Assembly: GCF_023652955.1 (NCBI RefSeq)
Contig: NZ_JAKLOY010000005.1
Location: 1-64,000, forward strand
Length of the DNA stretch: 64,000 nt
Direction of reading: 5' to 3'
DNA from: Geomonas sp. Red32
Lineage (GTDB): Bacteria > Desulfobacterota > Desulfuromonadia > Geobacterales > Geobacteraceae
Each line of letters opens with the position of its first letter. Position 1 is the first letter of the stretch. The notes below the pieces were generated by a model, which did not search any database, had not been told where the DNA came from, and saw only the letters and a program-made list of their open reading frames with translations. Shown here in pieces: positions 40,304 through 49,623 of this stretch. Made by a program: the position numbers and the translations under genes.

Positions 40304-40352
40304 CAAGCTAAGAGAGCGGATCAACCGCGTGGGTCGATCCGCATCTAGCTTG
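40304..40352 (-). promoter_or_regulatory. structured hairpin downstream of rplA
   Basis: CAAGCTA (40304-40310) pairs with TAGCTTG (40346-40352) and, inside, GCGGATC (40316-40322) with GATCCGC (40336-40342). A second small hairpin follows the rplA stop (40355-40369, CCGCG/CGCGG). There are no T-runs, so RNA processing or mRNA protection between the L11-L1 and L10-L12 parts is more likely than termination. Confidence 0.6.
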
Positions 40353-40383
40353 AGCCGCGAAAACCGCGGTCTATAGTTATTGC

Positions 40384-41085
40384 TTATTTGAGGACGGAGG
40401 CGATGTCGGCCAGGTCCAGGTTGACGCCCGGGCCCATGGTCGAGGAAACGGACACCTTCTTCATGTAGGTACCCTTGGCCGCCGCCGGTTTGGCCTTCTG
40501 AAGGGCTTCCACCAGGGCAACCACGTTCTCCCTCAGGGTCTGCACGTCGAAGGAGACCTTGCCGACCGGAGCGTGAACGATACCGGCTTTCTCGACGCGG
40601 AACTCGACCTTACCGGACTTGGACTCCTTGACGGCGCGAGCGACGTCGAAGGTGACGGTACCGACTTTCGGGTTAGGCATCAGGCCGCGGGGACCGAGGA
40701 GCTTACCGATCTTACCGACCACGCCCATCATGTCCGGGGTGGCGATGGCGGTGTCGAAGTCGAACCAGCCGCCCTGGATCTTGGCGACCAGGTCGTCGGC
40801 GCCCACGTAATCGGCACCGGCCTCGCGGGCCTCCTTCTCCTTCTCGCCCTTGGCGAAGACCAGGACGCGCACTTCTTTGCCCAGGCCGTTCGGGAGGACC
40901 ACGGCGCCGCGGACCATCTGGTCGGCGTGGCGGGGATCGACGCCCAGTTTAACGGCCACGTCGACGGTTTCGTCGAACTTGGCGAAAGCGGCACCCTTCA
41001 CGAGAGAAAGTGCGTCATTGATAGGATAGGTCTTGCTTCTGTCCACCTTGGCAAGAGCTTCCTGAAGCTTCTTATTAGTTGCCAT
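40384..41085 (-). CDS. rplA: 50S ribosomal protein L1
   Basis: 233 residues: [20 protein letters not shown] and the signature [22 protein letters not shown]1 forms the mobile stalk at the E site and commonly represses the L11-L1 mRNA. It follows rplK after 21 bases. Confidence 0.98.
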   Translation of the reverse strand: MATNKKLQEALAKVDRSKTYPINDALSLVKGAAFAKFDETVDVAVKLGVDPRHADQMVRGAVVLPNGLGKEVRVLVFAKGEKEKEAREAGADYVGADDLVAKIQGGWFDFDTAIATPDMMGVVGKIGKLLGPRGLMPNPKVGTVTFDVARAVKESKSGKVEFRVEKAGIVHAPVGKVSFDVQTLRENVVALVEALQKAKPAAAKGTYMKKVSVSSTMGPGVNLDLADIASVLK

Positions 41086-41106
41086 TTCTAGTCACCCTCT
41101 CTTTAC

Positions 41107-41529
41107 TTAAGCTATTTCAACGCCCATGCTGCGGGCGGTGCCTTCGATGGTCTTCATGGCAGCCTCGAGGCTCGCAGCATTGAGGTCCGGCATCTTCTTG
41201 GTGGCGATCTCGCGGACCTGGTCCTTGGTCAGTTTGCCGACCTTGGTCTTGTTGGGCACTGCGGAGCCACTCTGGATGCCGAGGGCCTTCTTGATGAGAA
41301 TCGGGGCCGGCGGAGTCTTGGTGATGAAGGTGAAGGACCGGTCGGCGTAGACAGTGATCACCACCGGGGTGATGGTCCCTTCGTCAGCCTGGGTCTTGGC
41401 GTTGAACGCCTTGCAGAACTCCATGATGTTGACGCCGTGCTGGCCGAGCGCCGGACCGATCGGGGGAGAAGGATTCGCCTTCCCAGCGGGTACCTGCAGC
41501 TTTATATAACCGGTAATCTTTTTGGCCAT
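41107..41529 (-). CDS. rplK: 50S ribosomal protein L11
   Basis: 140 residues: [20 protein letters not shown] (proline-rich, thiostrepton-site region) and the C-terminal [20 protein letters not shown]. It binds the GTPase-associated centre and is needed for the RelA response. It follows nusG after 63 bases. Confidence 0.98.
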   Translation of the reverse strand: MAKKITGYIKLQVPAGKANPSPPIGPALGQHGVNIMEFCKAFNAKTQADEGTITPVVITVYADRSFTFITKTPPAPILIKKALGIQSGSAVPNKTKVGKLTKDQVREIATKKMPDLNAASLEAAMKTIEGTARSMGVEIA

Positions 41530-41592
41530 TTTTCCTACTCCTTTGATCTATCCTGAACTGCCTGATGCTTATTCGTTCACAGCAGGATGAAC

Positions 41593-42120
41593 CTACTGTT
41601 TTTCCACCTGCATGAATTCCAGCTCCACCGGGGTCGCGCGGCCGAAGATAGAGACCATGACCCTGAGCTTCCCTTTGTCCGGCTTGACGTCTTCCACCAC
41701 GCCGGAGAAGTTGAGGAAGGGGCCGTCGATGACGCGGACGGTTTCGCCGACCTCGAAGAGGACCTTGGGACGGGGCTTCTCGGCACCCTCTTCCATCCTC
41801 TTGGTGATCTTGTTCACTTCCTCATCGGGGATGGGGAAGGGATTGTTGCCGCCCACGAAACCGGTCACCTTGGCGGTTTCCTTCACCACGTGCCAGGTGT
41901 CGTCGTTGAGCTCCATGTTGACCAGGATGTACCCGGGGAAAAACTTTCGCGAAGAGGTCTTCTTCTCGCCCTTCTTCAGCTCGACAACCGTCTCGCACGG
42001 GATCAGGATCTCACCGAAGAACTCTTCCATCCCAAGGTTCTTGATCCTTTCGGCGAGCGAAAGGCGCACCTTGTTCTCGAAGCCGGAGTAGGTGTGAACA
42101 CCGTACCATTTAAGTGCCAT
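41593..42120 (-). CDS. nusG: transcription termination/antitermination factor NusG
   Basis: 175 residues: [20 protein letters not shown] (NGN domain) and a C-terminal KOW domain ([20 protein letters not shown]). NusG couples RNA polymerase to Rho or to the ribosome through S10. The frame is open much further upstream through secE in another frame, but only the ATG at 42120 gives the family N-terminus. It follows secE after 11 bases. Confidence 0.97.
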   Translation of the reverse strand: MALKWYGVHTYSGFENKVRLSLAERIKNLGMEEFFGEILIPCETVVELKKGEKKTSSRKFFPGYILVNMELNDDTWHVVKETAKVTGFVGGNNPFPIPDEEVNKITKRMEEGAEKPRPKVLFEVGETVRVIDGPFLNFSGVVEDVKPDKGKLRVMVSIFGRATPVELEFMQVEKQ

Positions 42121-42131
42121 ATTGTAGTCCT

Positions 42132-42329
42132 CTAGCGGAGTACCGACTGGATGATCTTTGCAAGGACTACGTCGCAGGCGCCAAGGTAGAGGGAGATCAG
42201 TACAATGATGACGACAACAACCTGGGCAGTGGAAAACGTCTCCTTGCGAGTCGGCCAGGTTACCTTGGCAAGCTCTTCCATCACATCGTTGTAGAAAGTT
42301 TTGGCTTTTGCGAGCACATGCCACCCCAC
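42132..42329 (-). CDS. secE: preprotein translocase subunit SecE
   Basis: A short, single-span SecE: a conserved amphipathic segment (NDVMEELAKVTWPTRKET) and one membrane helix (VVVVIIVLISLYLGACDVVL). The start could be the GTG at 42329 (65 residues) or another GTG four codons later; no clear ribosome site decides. It lies between tRNA-Trp and nusG, as in many bacteria. Confidence 0.93.
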   Translation of the reverse strand: MGWHVLAKAKTFYNDVMEELAKVTWPTRKETFSTAQVVVVIIVLISLYLGACDVVLAKIIQSVLR

Positions 42330-42348
42330 TGATGTTTATAAATAAAAA

Positions 42349-42425
42349 TGGCAGGCCAGGAGGGATTCGAACCCCCAACACCCGGTTTTGGAGACCGGTG
42401 CTCTAGCCGTTAGAGCTACTGGCCT
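42349..42425 (-). tRNA. tRNA-Trp (CCA)
   Basis: 77 bases with encoded CCA end. The acceptor stem AGGCCAG/CTGGCCT, D arm, TTCGAAT T-loop and an anticodon loop CTCCAAA give anticodon CCA. It sits between rpmG and secE, a conserved position for trpT in deltaproteobacteria. Confidence 0.97.
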
Positions 42426-42465
42426 GCGGCGGAGACCCCGTACCGTCACGGAGCCTCAAAGCGGA

Positions 42466-42618
42466 TTATTTGGTTTCTTTGTGCGGAGTGTGCTTGCGGC
42501 AGAAACGGCAGTACTTGTTGAACTCGAGCTTCTGCGGGGTGTTTTTCTTGTTCTTGGTCGTCGTATAGTTGCGCTGTTTGCACTCGGTGCAACCAAGGGT
42601 AATAATATCTCTCGCCAT
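42466..42618 (-). CDS. rpmG: 50S ribosomal protein L33 (zinc form)
   Basis: A 50-residue frame from ATG at 42618: [18 protein letters not shown] to [10 protein letters not shown] and TAA. Zinc ligands C-x2-C occur twice (CTEC, CRFC). It lies between tuf copy 2 and tRNA-Trp. Confidence 0.96.
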   Translation of the reverse strand: MARDIITLGCTECKQRNYTTTKNKKNTPQKLEFNKYCRFCRKHTPHKETK

Positions 42619-42701
42619 TGTTCGATCCTTTCTTACATCCTAAAAAAAGCCTGCGCTCCCCGCCGGTTCAGCCAGCAGGGAGCGCACGACCTGAAGGTTT
42701 A

Positions 42702-43892
<1,191 letters not shown>

Positions 43893-43964
43893 TAGGATAT
43901 CCTCCCTGATGTTACTGCCGACGTTTCTGGTTGTATATTGATGCGCAATTCTTTGAGGAGTGAA

Positions 43965-44040
43965 TGGAGCCCACAACCGGATTCGAACCGGTGACCTCTT
44001 CCTTACCAAGGAAGTGCTCTGCCTACTGAGCTATGTGGGC
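43965..44040 (-). tRNA. tRNA-Thr (GGT)
   Basis: 76 bases with encoded CCA. Acceptor GCCCACA/TGTGGGC, T-loop TTCGAAT, anticodon loop TTGGTAA (GGT). It is the last of four tRNAs before tuf copy 2, corresponding to E. coli thrT. Confidence 0.97.
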
Positions 44041-44049
44041 TTACATTTT

Positions 44050-44126
44050 TGGAGCGGGAAACGGGACTCGAACCCGCGACCCTCAGCTTGGAAGGCTGAT
44101 GCTCTAGCCAACTGAGCTATTCCCGC
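44050..44126 (-). tRNA. tRNA-Gly (TCC)
   Basis: 77 bases with encoded CCA. Acceptor GCGGGAA/TTCCCGC, T-loop TTCGAGT, anticodon loop CTTCCAA (TCC). Position corresponds to E. coli glyT; nine bases separate it from tRNA-Thr(GGT). Confidence 0.97.
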
Positions 44127-44233
44127 CAATTCCGTGCGAAGTTTTTTGATTCGATTGAGCGGCGACCTTACCAGTACTTGCGGCCCTCAGGCCTCCTGAT
44201 TCGGGGCGGCGCCCATCTCATCTGAAGTTTTTA

Positions 44234-44318
44234 TGGTGGAGGGAGGAGGATTCGAACCTCCGAAGTCGATGACGACAGATTTACAGTCTGTTCCCTTTGG
44301 CCGCTCGGGAATCCCTCC
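44234..44318 (-). tRNA. tRNA-Tyr (GTA)
   Basis: 85 bases including a long variable arm and encoded CCA. Acceptor GGAGGGA/TCCCTCC, anticodon loop CTGTAAA (GTA). Corresponds to E. coli tyrU. A 107-base spacer separates it from tRNA-Gly; nothing recognisable lies there. Confidence 0.97.
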
Positions 44319-44338
44319 AGACGGTGTGTGTGCTTGTG

Positions 44339-44414
44339 TGGAGCTGACGATGGGACTCGAACCCGCAACCTGCTGATTACAAGTCAGCTGCTCTACCAAT
44401 TGAGCTACGCCAGC
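44339..44414 (-). tRNA. tRNA-Thr (TGT)
   Basis: 76 bases with encoded CCA. Acceptor GCTGGCG/CGTCAGC (one G-T pair), T-loop TTCGAGT, anticodon loop CTTGTAA (TGT). It is the first gene after the promoter at 44468-44496, corresponding to E. coli thrU. Confidence 0.97.
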
Positions 44415-44467
44415 CCATCATCGGCCCCGCTCCGTTTCCGGAGCCAGTTCGTCAAAGCGAGTTCCAC

Positions 44468-44496
44468 TTTCTAAAGCAAATCGTCCCGGGTGTCAA
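44468..44496 (-). promoter_or_regulatory. promoter of the tRNA-tuf-...-ribosomal super-operon
   Basis: On the minus strand TTGACA (44491-44496) and TAGAAA (44468-44473) with a 17-base spacer, preceded by A/T-rich tracts (about 44499-44528) that look like an UP element. Transcription would start near 44460, about 46 bases before tRNA-Thr(TGT). The rest of the 44415-44749 gap holds only this promoter and the terminator near 44720. Confidence 0.85.
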
Positions 44497-44711
44497 TCTC
44501 TTTTTTCAAGAAGCGAAAATATTTTTTTCATCCGGGCCGCGTCCCGCCTGGCAGGAGCGTTTTCGCTGCCGCAGCGGAGCAAGCGCCAACTATAGCACAA
44601 TGAGCTTGGGATGCAAGCTAAAATAATGAGAGGTTCAACTTAATCGTGCCGAGCGGCAGAGAAAGTCCGCTCTTTTAAATAGATCCGCCATCCACCCGCT
44701 CCCCTCGTCAA

Positions 44712-44742
44712 AACAGTACCGGGGTCTCGGATACGACCCCGG
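44712..44742 (-). terminator. probable terminator of the isochorismatase-family gene
   Basis: Eight-base arms CCGGGGTC (44719-44726) and GACCCCGG (44735-44742) form a hairpin seven bases past the stop codon; on the minus strand it is followed by TACTGTTTTG, a weak T-tract. Confidence 0.65.
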
Positions 44743-44749
44743 CAAAGCG

Positions 44750-45298
44750 TTACAGAGAAGCAGAGACCTCTTCCGTGGATATCGCTTTGGCGAAGGTGCC
44801 GTGGAGGGCAGCGATGTAGGCCGAATGGACGTCGGGGGCGGAAACAGTGCGATCGCCGAAAGAGAGGGCGCGGGTGGCGCAGGCATCGTGCGCGAGGAGG
44901 CAGGTGAAGCCGAGATCGAAGGCGGCGCGGACGGTGGTGTCGACGCACATGTGCGTCATCATACCGGCCACCACCAAGGTGCCGATCCCCTCCCCTTTCA
45001 GGACGTCGAGGAGAGGAGTGCCGCGGAAACAGCTGGGGAAATGTTTGGTGATTACCAGCTCTCCGTCCCGGGGAGCCACCGACGGATGGATCCCGGCACC
45101 GGCGGTACCGGGGATGAAGAAGGTGGCTCCCTCGCGGGCGGCGAGGTGCTGGACGTGGATGACCGGCAGCCCTTTGTCACGGAAGGCGGCCAGGAGCGTT
45201 GCGGCATTATGGGCAGCTTCGGGGCTCCCGGCCAGTTCCATGGCGCCGCCGGGAAAGTAGTCATTCTGGATGTCGATAACGAGCAGTGCCTGCTTCAT
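44750..45298 (-). CDS. isochorismatase-family cysteine hydrolase
   Basis: 182 residues from ATG at 45298 (MKQALLVIDIQNDYFPGG). The family triad is visible: D9, K85 in ITKHFPSC and C118 in MMTHMCVD, with the usual cis-peptide region before the cysteine. Families of this fold hydrolyse amides or vinyl ethers (nicotinamidase, isochorismatase, ureidoacrylate hydrolase); the substrate here cannot be told. The frame extends upstream to 45352, but GGGAGG lies just before this ATG. A possible promoter (TTGTCC, 17 bases, TACGGT) spans 45343-45371, and a terminator follows, so it is probably monocistronic. Confidence 0.85.
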   Translation of the reverse strand: MKQALLVIDIQNDYFPGGAMELAGSPEAAHNAATLLAAFRDKGLPVIHVQHLAAREGATFFIPGTAGAGIHPSVAPRDGELVITKHFPSCFRGTPLLDVLKGEGIGTLVVAGMMTHMCVDTTVRAAFDLGFTCLLAHDACATRALSFGDRTVSAPDVHSAYIAALHGTFAKAISTEEVSASL

Positions 45299-45387
45299 AC
45301 GGCCTCCCACAGAAGAAGTTCGCTGGAAAAGAAGTGGCCGCGACCGTAGCACAATTTCAGTAACCGGACAAGATGAGGAGAGAGTTA

Positions 45388-45558
45388 TTAGGGCTTCTTC
45401 TCCTCAATGGGGGTCACATCGTTTCCATCCAAGGCTTTCTTGAACCCTTTGATGCTGCTGCCAAGCGCCTGACCGAACTGGGGAAGCTTGCTGGGGCCGG
45501 CGACAATGAGAACAATGGCGAGAATGATGCAAACCTCGGGTAGGCCAAAACCGAACAT
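45388..45558 (-). CDS. tatA: Tat translocase subunit TatA/E
   Basis: A 56-residue frame from ATG at 45558. It has one N-terminal membrane helix (LPEVCIILAIVLIVAGPSKL), the conserved FGQALGSSIKGFKKA amphipathic helix after the hinge, and a short charged tail. It exports folded twin-arginine proteins with TatC, which is not in this window. It follows the hydrogenase genes after a 263-base gap; the small subunit and HybA carry twin-arginine signals. Confidence 0.9.
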   Translation of the reverse strand: MFGFGLPEVCIILAIVLIVAGPSKLPQFGQALGSSIKGFKKALDGNDVTPIEEKKP

Positions 45559-45821
45559 GGTAGTTACTCCTTCGCACTTTTTTCAATAGCATCCCGGCGA
45601 CCTCAAGGGACGGCAACCTTCCAAACTGGCGCGTCTTCCACCCATTTCGGCCGGCCGAAATTCGGCCTAACCTACCGATGTAGCAGGGGTAACCGCGCAA
45701 AACTGGTTCAAAATCTAGATAAAAATGGTGCCACAACACCGGCCGCTAACCGGAACTGCCTCGCATCGCTAGCCGGCAAATATCGCTTCCCGCCCTTCCC
45801 TCACGGGTTGGGCGAGAGTGC

Positions 45822-46307
45822 CTAGCGCCCCTTCGGCTTAAGCTCGATGCCGAGCGAGGCGAGCTCGTCGACCACCAGCGAGGCCACCTTCACAAGCCCG
45901 GCCTGCAGCGGAGGGGAGAGGACGGTGCCGGGATCGAGGCTCTGCGGGATGATGCCGAAGAAGGTGAGGTCTGCCTTGGGCGCGTCGCGCATCTCGCTCA
46001 AAAGCAGCATCTCCTGCAGCCCGATCTGGTGCGGGGACATTTTGACAGGGATCTTCTTCAACATGATGTCTTCCCGCTCGTAGCGGAAGATGTCGCCCGG
46101 CTCGCCAGCCGTATCGACCACGTCAACCAGGATTACCTTGTCGGCCTCCTCGAACTTGAAGTGCACCATGATGCCGAGGGTCCCGCCGTCGTAGACCTCT
46201 ACGTTTTCGGGGACCTCGTAGTGCGCTTCCAGATGCCGGATAAAATGAACGCCGAAACCTTCATCCGAGAGGATGAGGTTACCGGCGCCGTAGATGAGAA
46301 CCTGCAT
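45822..46307 (-). CDS. hybP: [NiFe] hydrogenase maturation protease
   Basis: 161 residues of the HybD/HyaD endopeptidase family that trims the C-terminus of the large subunit after nickel insertion. The three Ni ligands match HybD: E16 (LSDEGFG), D62 (LVDVVD) and H93 (MSPHQIG). Its likely substrate is the large subunit encoded upstream (46589-48271), whose end is DPCIACAVH followed by a 15-residue tail. A 281-base gap filled by palindromic repeats separates the two genes. Confidence 0.92.
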   Translation of the reverse strand: MQVLIYGAGNLILSDEGFGVHFIRHLEAHYEVPENVEVYDGGTLGIMVHFKFEEADKVILVDVVDTAGEPGDIFRYEREDIMLKKIPVKMSPHQIGLQEMLLLSEMRDAPKADLTFFGIIPQSLDPGTVLSPPLQAGLVKVASLVVDELASLGIELKPKGR

Positions 46308-46380
46308 GAATACTCCTTCTTCCCGGAGGAAGATAATACTCCTGCCGAAGCAGGCGATGCGGCTGGCCTATCAAAAAGAG

Positions 46381-46564
46381 CTTCCCCCTATGCCCCCGGA
46401 GGGAGGTTGGGGGTGGGGGAAGCCGGCCCGAAGGGAGGGCCAGACAAAAAAAATACTGCTGCCCCACGCTCCATCTCTGCGTTCACGCCCCCCTCTGCGT
46501 AACGCTCCCCCCTCTCCCGCCTTCGCCGTTACTTCGGCGGACGCGTCGCAGAGGGGGGGAGCGT
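46381..46564. repeat. palindromic repeat block between hybL and hybP
   Basis: Two units. The first pairs CTTCCCCC (46381) with GGGGGAAG (to 46422). The second pairs ACGCTCCCCCCTCT (46502-46515) with its complement (46550-46564, one extra G), and encloses a CCGCC/GGCGG hairpin. It accounts for the whole 46308-46588 gap and could stabilise the upstream hydrogenase mRNA. Confidence 0.75.
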
Positions 46565-46588
46565 GTGGGCGGGACGTTGGTGATCGGA

Positions 46589-48271
46589 CTACATCACCTT
46601 GACCTTGGTGATCTCCTTGCCGGCGGGGTCGATGGTGTGGACGGCGCAGGCGATGCACGGGTCGAAGGAATGGATGGTGCGCAGGACCTCGAGCGGCTTG
46701 TCCGGCTGGGCCACCGGGTTCCCCATCAGGGATGCCTCGTACGGACCGAGCTCGCCCTTTTCGTTTCTCGGAGCGGCGTTCCAGGTGGAGGGGACGACGG
46801 CCTGGTAGTTCTCGATCTTCTTACCCTTGATGACGATCCAGTGAGACAGGGTGCCGCGCGGCGCCTCGTGGAAGCCGACCCCGCGGTATTCACCGGCCGG
46901 GATCTCGGTATGGTTCGCGTAGGTCTTGTCGCCCGAGACGAGATTGTTGATCAGTTTGTCGAGGTTGTCCAGCGCGATGTCGGCCATGACGTTTGCGCGC
47001 ACGCCGCGGCAGAAGATCCTCCCCATGGTGGAGTGGATGTCGTTGAGACCGATCCCCAGCTTGGAGACCGCACCGTCGACCAGCCCTCTGACCTTCGGGT
47101 TCCCTGCCACGTAGGCGGCCATGATCTGGGCCGGCGGACCGACCTGGACCGGCTTCCCTTCCAGAGTCGGGGCCTTGCACCAGGAGTACTTGCCGTTTTC
47201 CTTGAAATCGGTGTAATCGGGCTTGGTCTCCCCTTCCCACGGGTGGAGAGTGCCGGAGCCCTCGTACCAGGCGTGGGTTACGTTCTCCTTGATGTTCTTG
47301 ATCAGGTAGTCGTCGTGGTGGTCCTTGATCATCCTCATACCCTTGATGTTACCGCCGGTGACGATGCCGCCCGGGAGTACGAACTGGGTATTCTTGGTGT
47401 CGAGCGGGAATTCCGGCACGGCCAGGTAGTTGGTAACCCCTGCGCCGTATTTGAACCAATCCTTGTAGGCGCCGGCGATGGCGAGGAGATCCGGGTAGTA
47501 GACCTTCTGCACGAAATCGCGGGTCTCTTCCATGAGGGTCTTCAGGTAGATGAGGCGCTCCATGTTGAGGGTGGCGAGGTTGTCGACGTTGATGGCGGTG
47601 GCGACGCCGCCCACCACGAGGTTCTGGATGTGCGGGTTCTTCCCGCCGAGGATGGCGGTAGCCTGGGATGCCTTCCTCTGGTAGTCGAGCGCCTTCAGGT
47701 AGTGGGTGACCGCCAGCAGGTTGATCTCCGGCGGGAGCTTCATGGCCGGGTGCCCCCAGTAGCCGGACGCAAAAATGCCGAGTTTGCCGCCCGCCACGAA
47801 GGCCTTGAGCTTTTCCTGGGTGGCCTTGAACTCCTTCTCGGAGTTCCCCGGCCAGTCGGAGATGCTCTGGGCGATGGAGGCGGTCTTCTTCGGATCGGCG
47901 GAAAGCGCCGAGACGATGTCGACCCAGTCAAGGGCGCAGAGGTGGTAGAAATGCACGATGTGGTCCTGCACCGAGTGCTGGGCGATCATGATGTTCCTGA
48001 TGTACTGGGCGTTGAGCGGCACTTCCACGTTGAGCGCGTTCTCGACGGCGCGGATCGAAGAGATGGCATGAACGGTGGTGCAGACGCCGCAGAAGCGCTG
48101 TACGAAGCTCCAGGCATCCTGGGGATCGCGCCCCTTCAGGATCACCTCGATCCCCCTCCACATCTGGGCGGAGGACCAGGCGTTGGCGACTCTGCCGTCA
48201 TTTACTTCAACGTCCACCCGCAGATGGCCTTCGATGCGGGTGATGGGATCCAGCGTTACTCTCGTAGACAT
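46589..48271 (-). CDS. hybL: [NiFe] uptake hydrogenase large subunit
   Basis: 560 residues from ATG at 48271 (a TTG four codons upstream overlaps the GGAGG site). Both nickel motifs are present: RFCGVCTTVH (Cys 61 and 64) and DPCIACAVH near the end (Cys 539 and 542). The last 15 residues (TIDPAGKEITKVKVM) are the peptide cut off by the maturation protease. Together with HybS, HybA and HybB this indicates a group 1 membrane-bound, H2-oxidising enzyme like E. coli Hyd-2 and the Geobacter Hyb enzyme used for H2-dependent metal reduction. Confidence 0.96.
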   Translation of the reverse strand: MSTRVTLDPITRIEGHLRVDVEVNDGRVANAWSSAQMWRGIEVILKGRDPQDAWSFVQRFCGVCTTVHAISSIRAVENALNVEVPLNAQYIRNIMIAQHSVQDHIVHFYHLCALDWVDIVSALSADPKKTASIAQSISDWPGNSEKEFKATQEKLKAFVAGGKLGIFASGYWGHPAMKLPPEINLLAVTHYLKALDYQRKASQATAILGGKNPHIQNLVVGGVATAINVDNLATLNMERLIYLKTLMEETRDFVQKVYYPDLLAIAGAYKDWFKYGAGVTNYLAVPEFPLDTKNTQFVLPGGIVTGGNIKGMRMIKDHHDDYLIKNIKENVTHAWYEGSGTLHPWEGETKPDYTDFKENGKYSWCKAPTLEGKPVQVGPPAQIMAAYVAGNPKVRGLVDGAVSKLGIGLNDIHSTMGRIFCRGVRANVMADIALDNLDKLINNLVSGDKTYANHTEIPAGEYRGVGFHEAPRGTLSHWIVIKGKKIENYQAVVPSTWNAAPRNEKGELGPYEASLMGNPVAQPDKPLEVLRTIHSFDPCIACAVHTIDPAGKEITKVKVM

Positions 48272-48303
48272 GTATTCCTCCAAGGGATAAGTAGCGAATG
48301 TAA

Positions 48304-49623
48304 TCAGGCGGCCTTAGGCAGCGGCGCGTGTTCCTTCTGTTCCGGCTCCAGTTTCTTCCGCATTTTCCCGCCGTGCCCGTGGGTGTTCGGGAGCACCGGG
48401 AAGAGTGCAACGAACACCTTGTAGCCGAGGATCTCCAGAGCCACGATACCGACGGTGATCATGATCTCTGCGAAGGACGGGAAGTACCTCCACCCCTTGC
48501 CGGGGTTGAACCCGATCAGGTAGACGTTGAAGCGGTAGAGTGCTCCGCCGAGCACGATCATGGCGGCGGAGACGAAGAGCCAGCGCGGGGAGTGGCGCAT
48601 CTTCTTGACGAAGAGAAGAAGCGAGCCGACCGCAACCAGCAGGAACTCGGTCAGGAAGAAGCCGGAATAGAAATCGCCTTTAAGGGCGGCGCCCACCTGC
48701 CCGCGCCAGATCAGGTCCCCCACCACGACGCTCAGCCAGATCACCGTCACGTACGGGATGAGGTTGGCGAGCCCCGACAACTCCTCGGTCTCGTAGGGAC
48801 GTTTGAAGCTGTAGCAGGAGATGAGCGACTCCAGGATGGCGATCGCGTAGCCGATGAAGATGCAGTTCAGAAGGAACAGCAGCGGCAAAAAGCCGGTGTG
48901 CCAGAGCGGGTGCAGCTTGGTGGAGGCGATCAAGAGCAGCGATCCCAGCGACGACTGGTGCATGGTCGGCAAGGTGATCCCCAGGACGATGAAGAAAATC
49001 AGCACCTTGTTGAGCCGCGGTTTCAGCCAGGCGGCGCCCAGCCGGACGGCCTCCAGCTTGTCGACCATGTCATCCGGATCGGGAGCGATCTTCGGGTGCA
49101 GCCAGTCGCGCACGCGGTGCATGGTCTCCCACTTGCTGTTCTCGATGCTGGTCAGGATGGCGGGGATGAACTCGATGATGAGCACCGTCGAGTAGGCCAT
49201 GACGCAGAGTGCCACCTCGAACATGGCGGAGTTAGCCTGCCACTTCGAGGGGATGAAGAAGTTGTAGGCATTCCACGGGCGGCCCAAGTCGACCATGACC
49301 GAGAAGCCGGCCAGGCCGTAGCCGAACATGGAGGTGAGAATCGCGGAGCGGATCAGCGGGTGGTACTGCATCCTGTTCCGGATGTAGACCAGGATGGCAA
49401 CCGCGTAGCCGCCGCAGGCGATGGCGGTGCCGGTGGCGACGTCGTAGGTGATCCAGATACCCCACGGGTAGCCGTCGCTCATGTTGGATACCGCGCCGAT
49501 CCCTTTCACGTAGCGCACGCCCACGAAGAAGAAACCGACCATGACGGTGAGGAGGAGGATCCAGAAGGCCTTGGTGAAGATCTTACCTTCCAGTCTCTGG
49601 TATTCATCTTGATGATGAGACAT
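48304..49623 (-). CDS. hybB: hydrogenase membrane subunit HybB (NrfD family)
   Basis: 439 residues with about ten membrane helices, starting after a charged N-terminus (MSHHQDEYQRLEGK). It is the quinone-reactive integral subunit that passes electrons from HybA towards menaquinone in Hyd-2-type enzymes. Its ATG shares a base with the hybA stop (TGATG). The C-terminus is His/Lys-rich. Confidence 0.93.
   Translation of the reverse strand: MSHHQDEYQRLEGKIFTKAFWILLLTVMVGFFFVGVRYVKGIGAVSNMSDGYPWGIWITYDVATGTAIACGGYAVAILVYIRNRMQYHPLIRSAILTSMFGYGLAGFSVMVDLGRPWNAYNFFIPSKWQANSAMFEVALCVMAYSTVLIIEFIPAILTSIENSKWETMHRVRDWLHPKIAPDPDDMVDKLEAVRLGAAWLKPRLNKVLIFFIVLGITLPTMHQSSLGSLLLIASTKLHPLWHTGFLPLLFLLNCIFIGYAIAILESLISCYSFKRPYETEELSGLANLIPYVTVIWLSVVVGDLIWRGQVGAALKGDFYSGFFLTEFLLVAVGSLLLFVKKMRHSPRWLFVSAAMIVLGGALYRFNVYLIGFNPGKGWRYFPSFAEIMITVGIVALEILGYKVFVALFPVLPNTHGHGGKMRKKLEPEQKEHAPLPKAA

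Noticed and set aside
42121-42381. N-terminal extension of nusG
   Set aside because: The open frame overlaps secE and the tRNA-Trp gene; only the ATG at 42120 gives the family N-terminus.
43893-44009. N-terminal extension of EF-Tu copy 2
   Set aside because: It reads through tRNA-Thr and lacks a ribosome site; EF-Tu starts at [12 protein letters not shown].
45404-45739. 111-residue minus-strand frame overlapping tatA
   Set aside because: It is out of frame with tatA, has no ribosome site or domain, and tatA is a clear family member.
45720-45740. TGGCAC-like sigma-54 site upstream of tatA
   Set aside because: TGGCAC is present on the minus strand (45728-45733), but the -12 GC is replaced by AT, so the required GG-N10-GC spacing fails.
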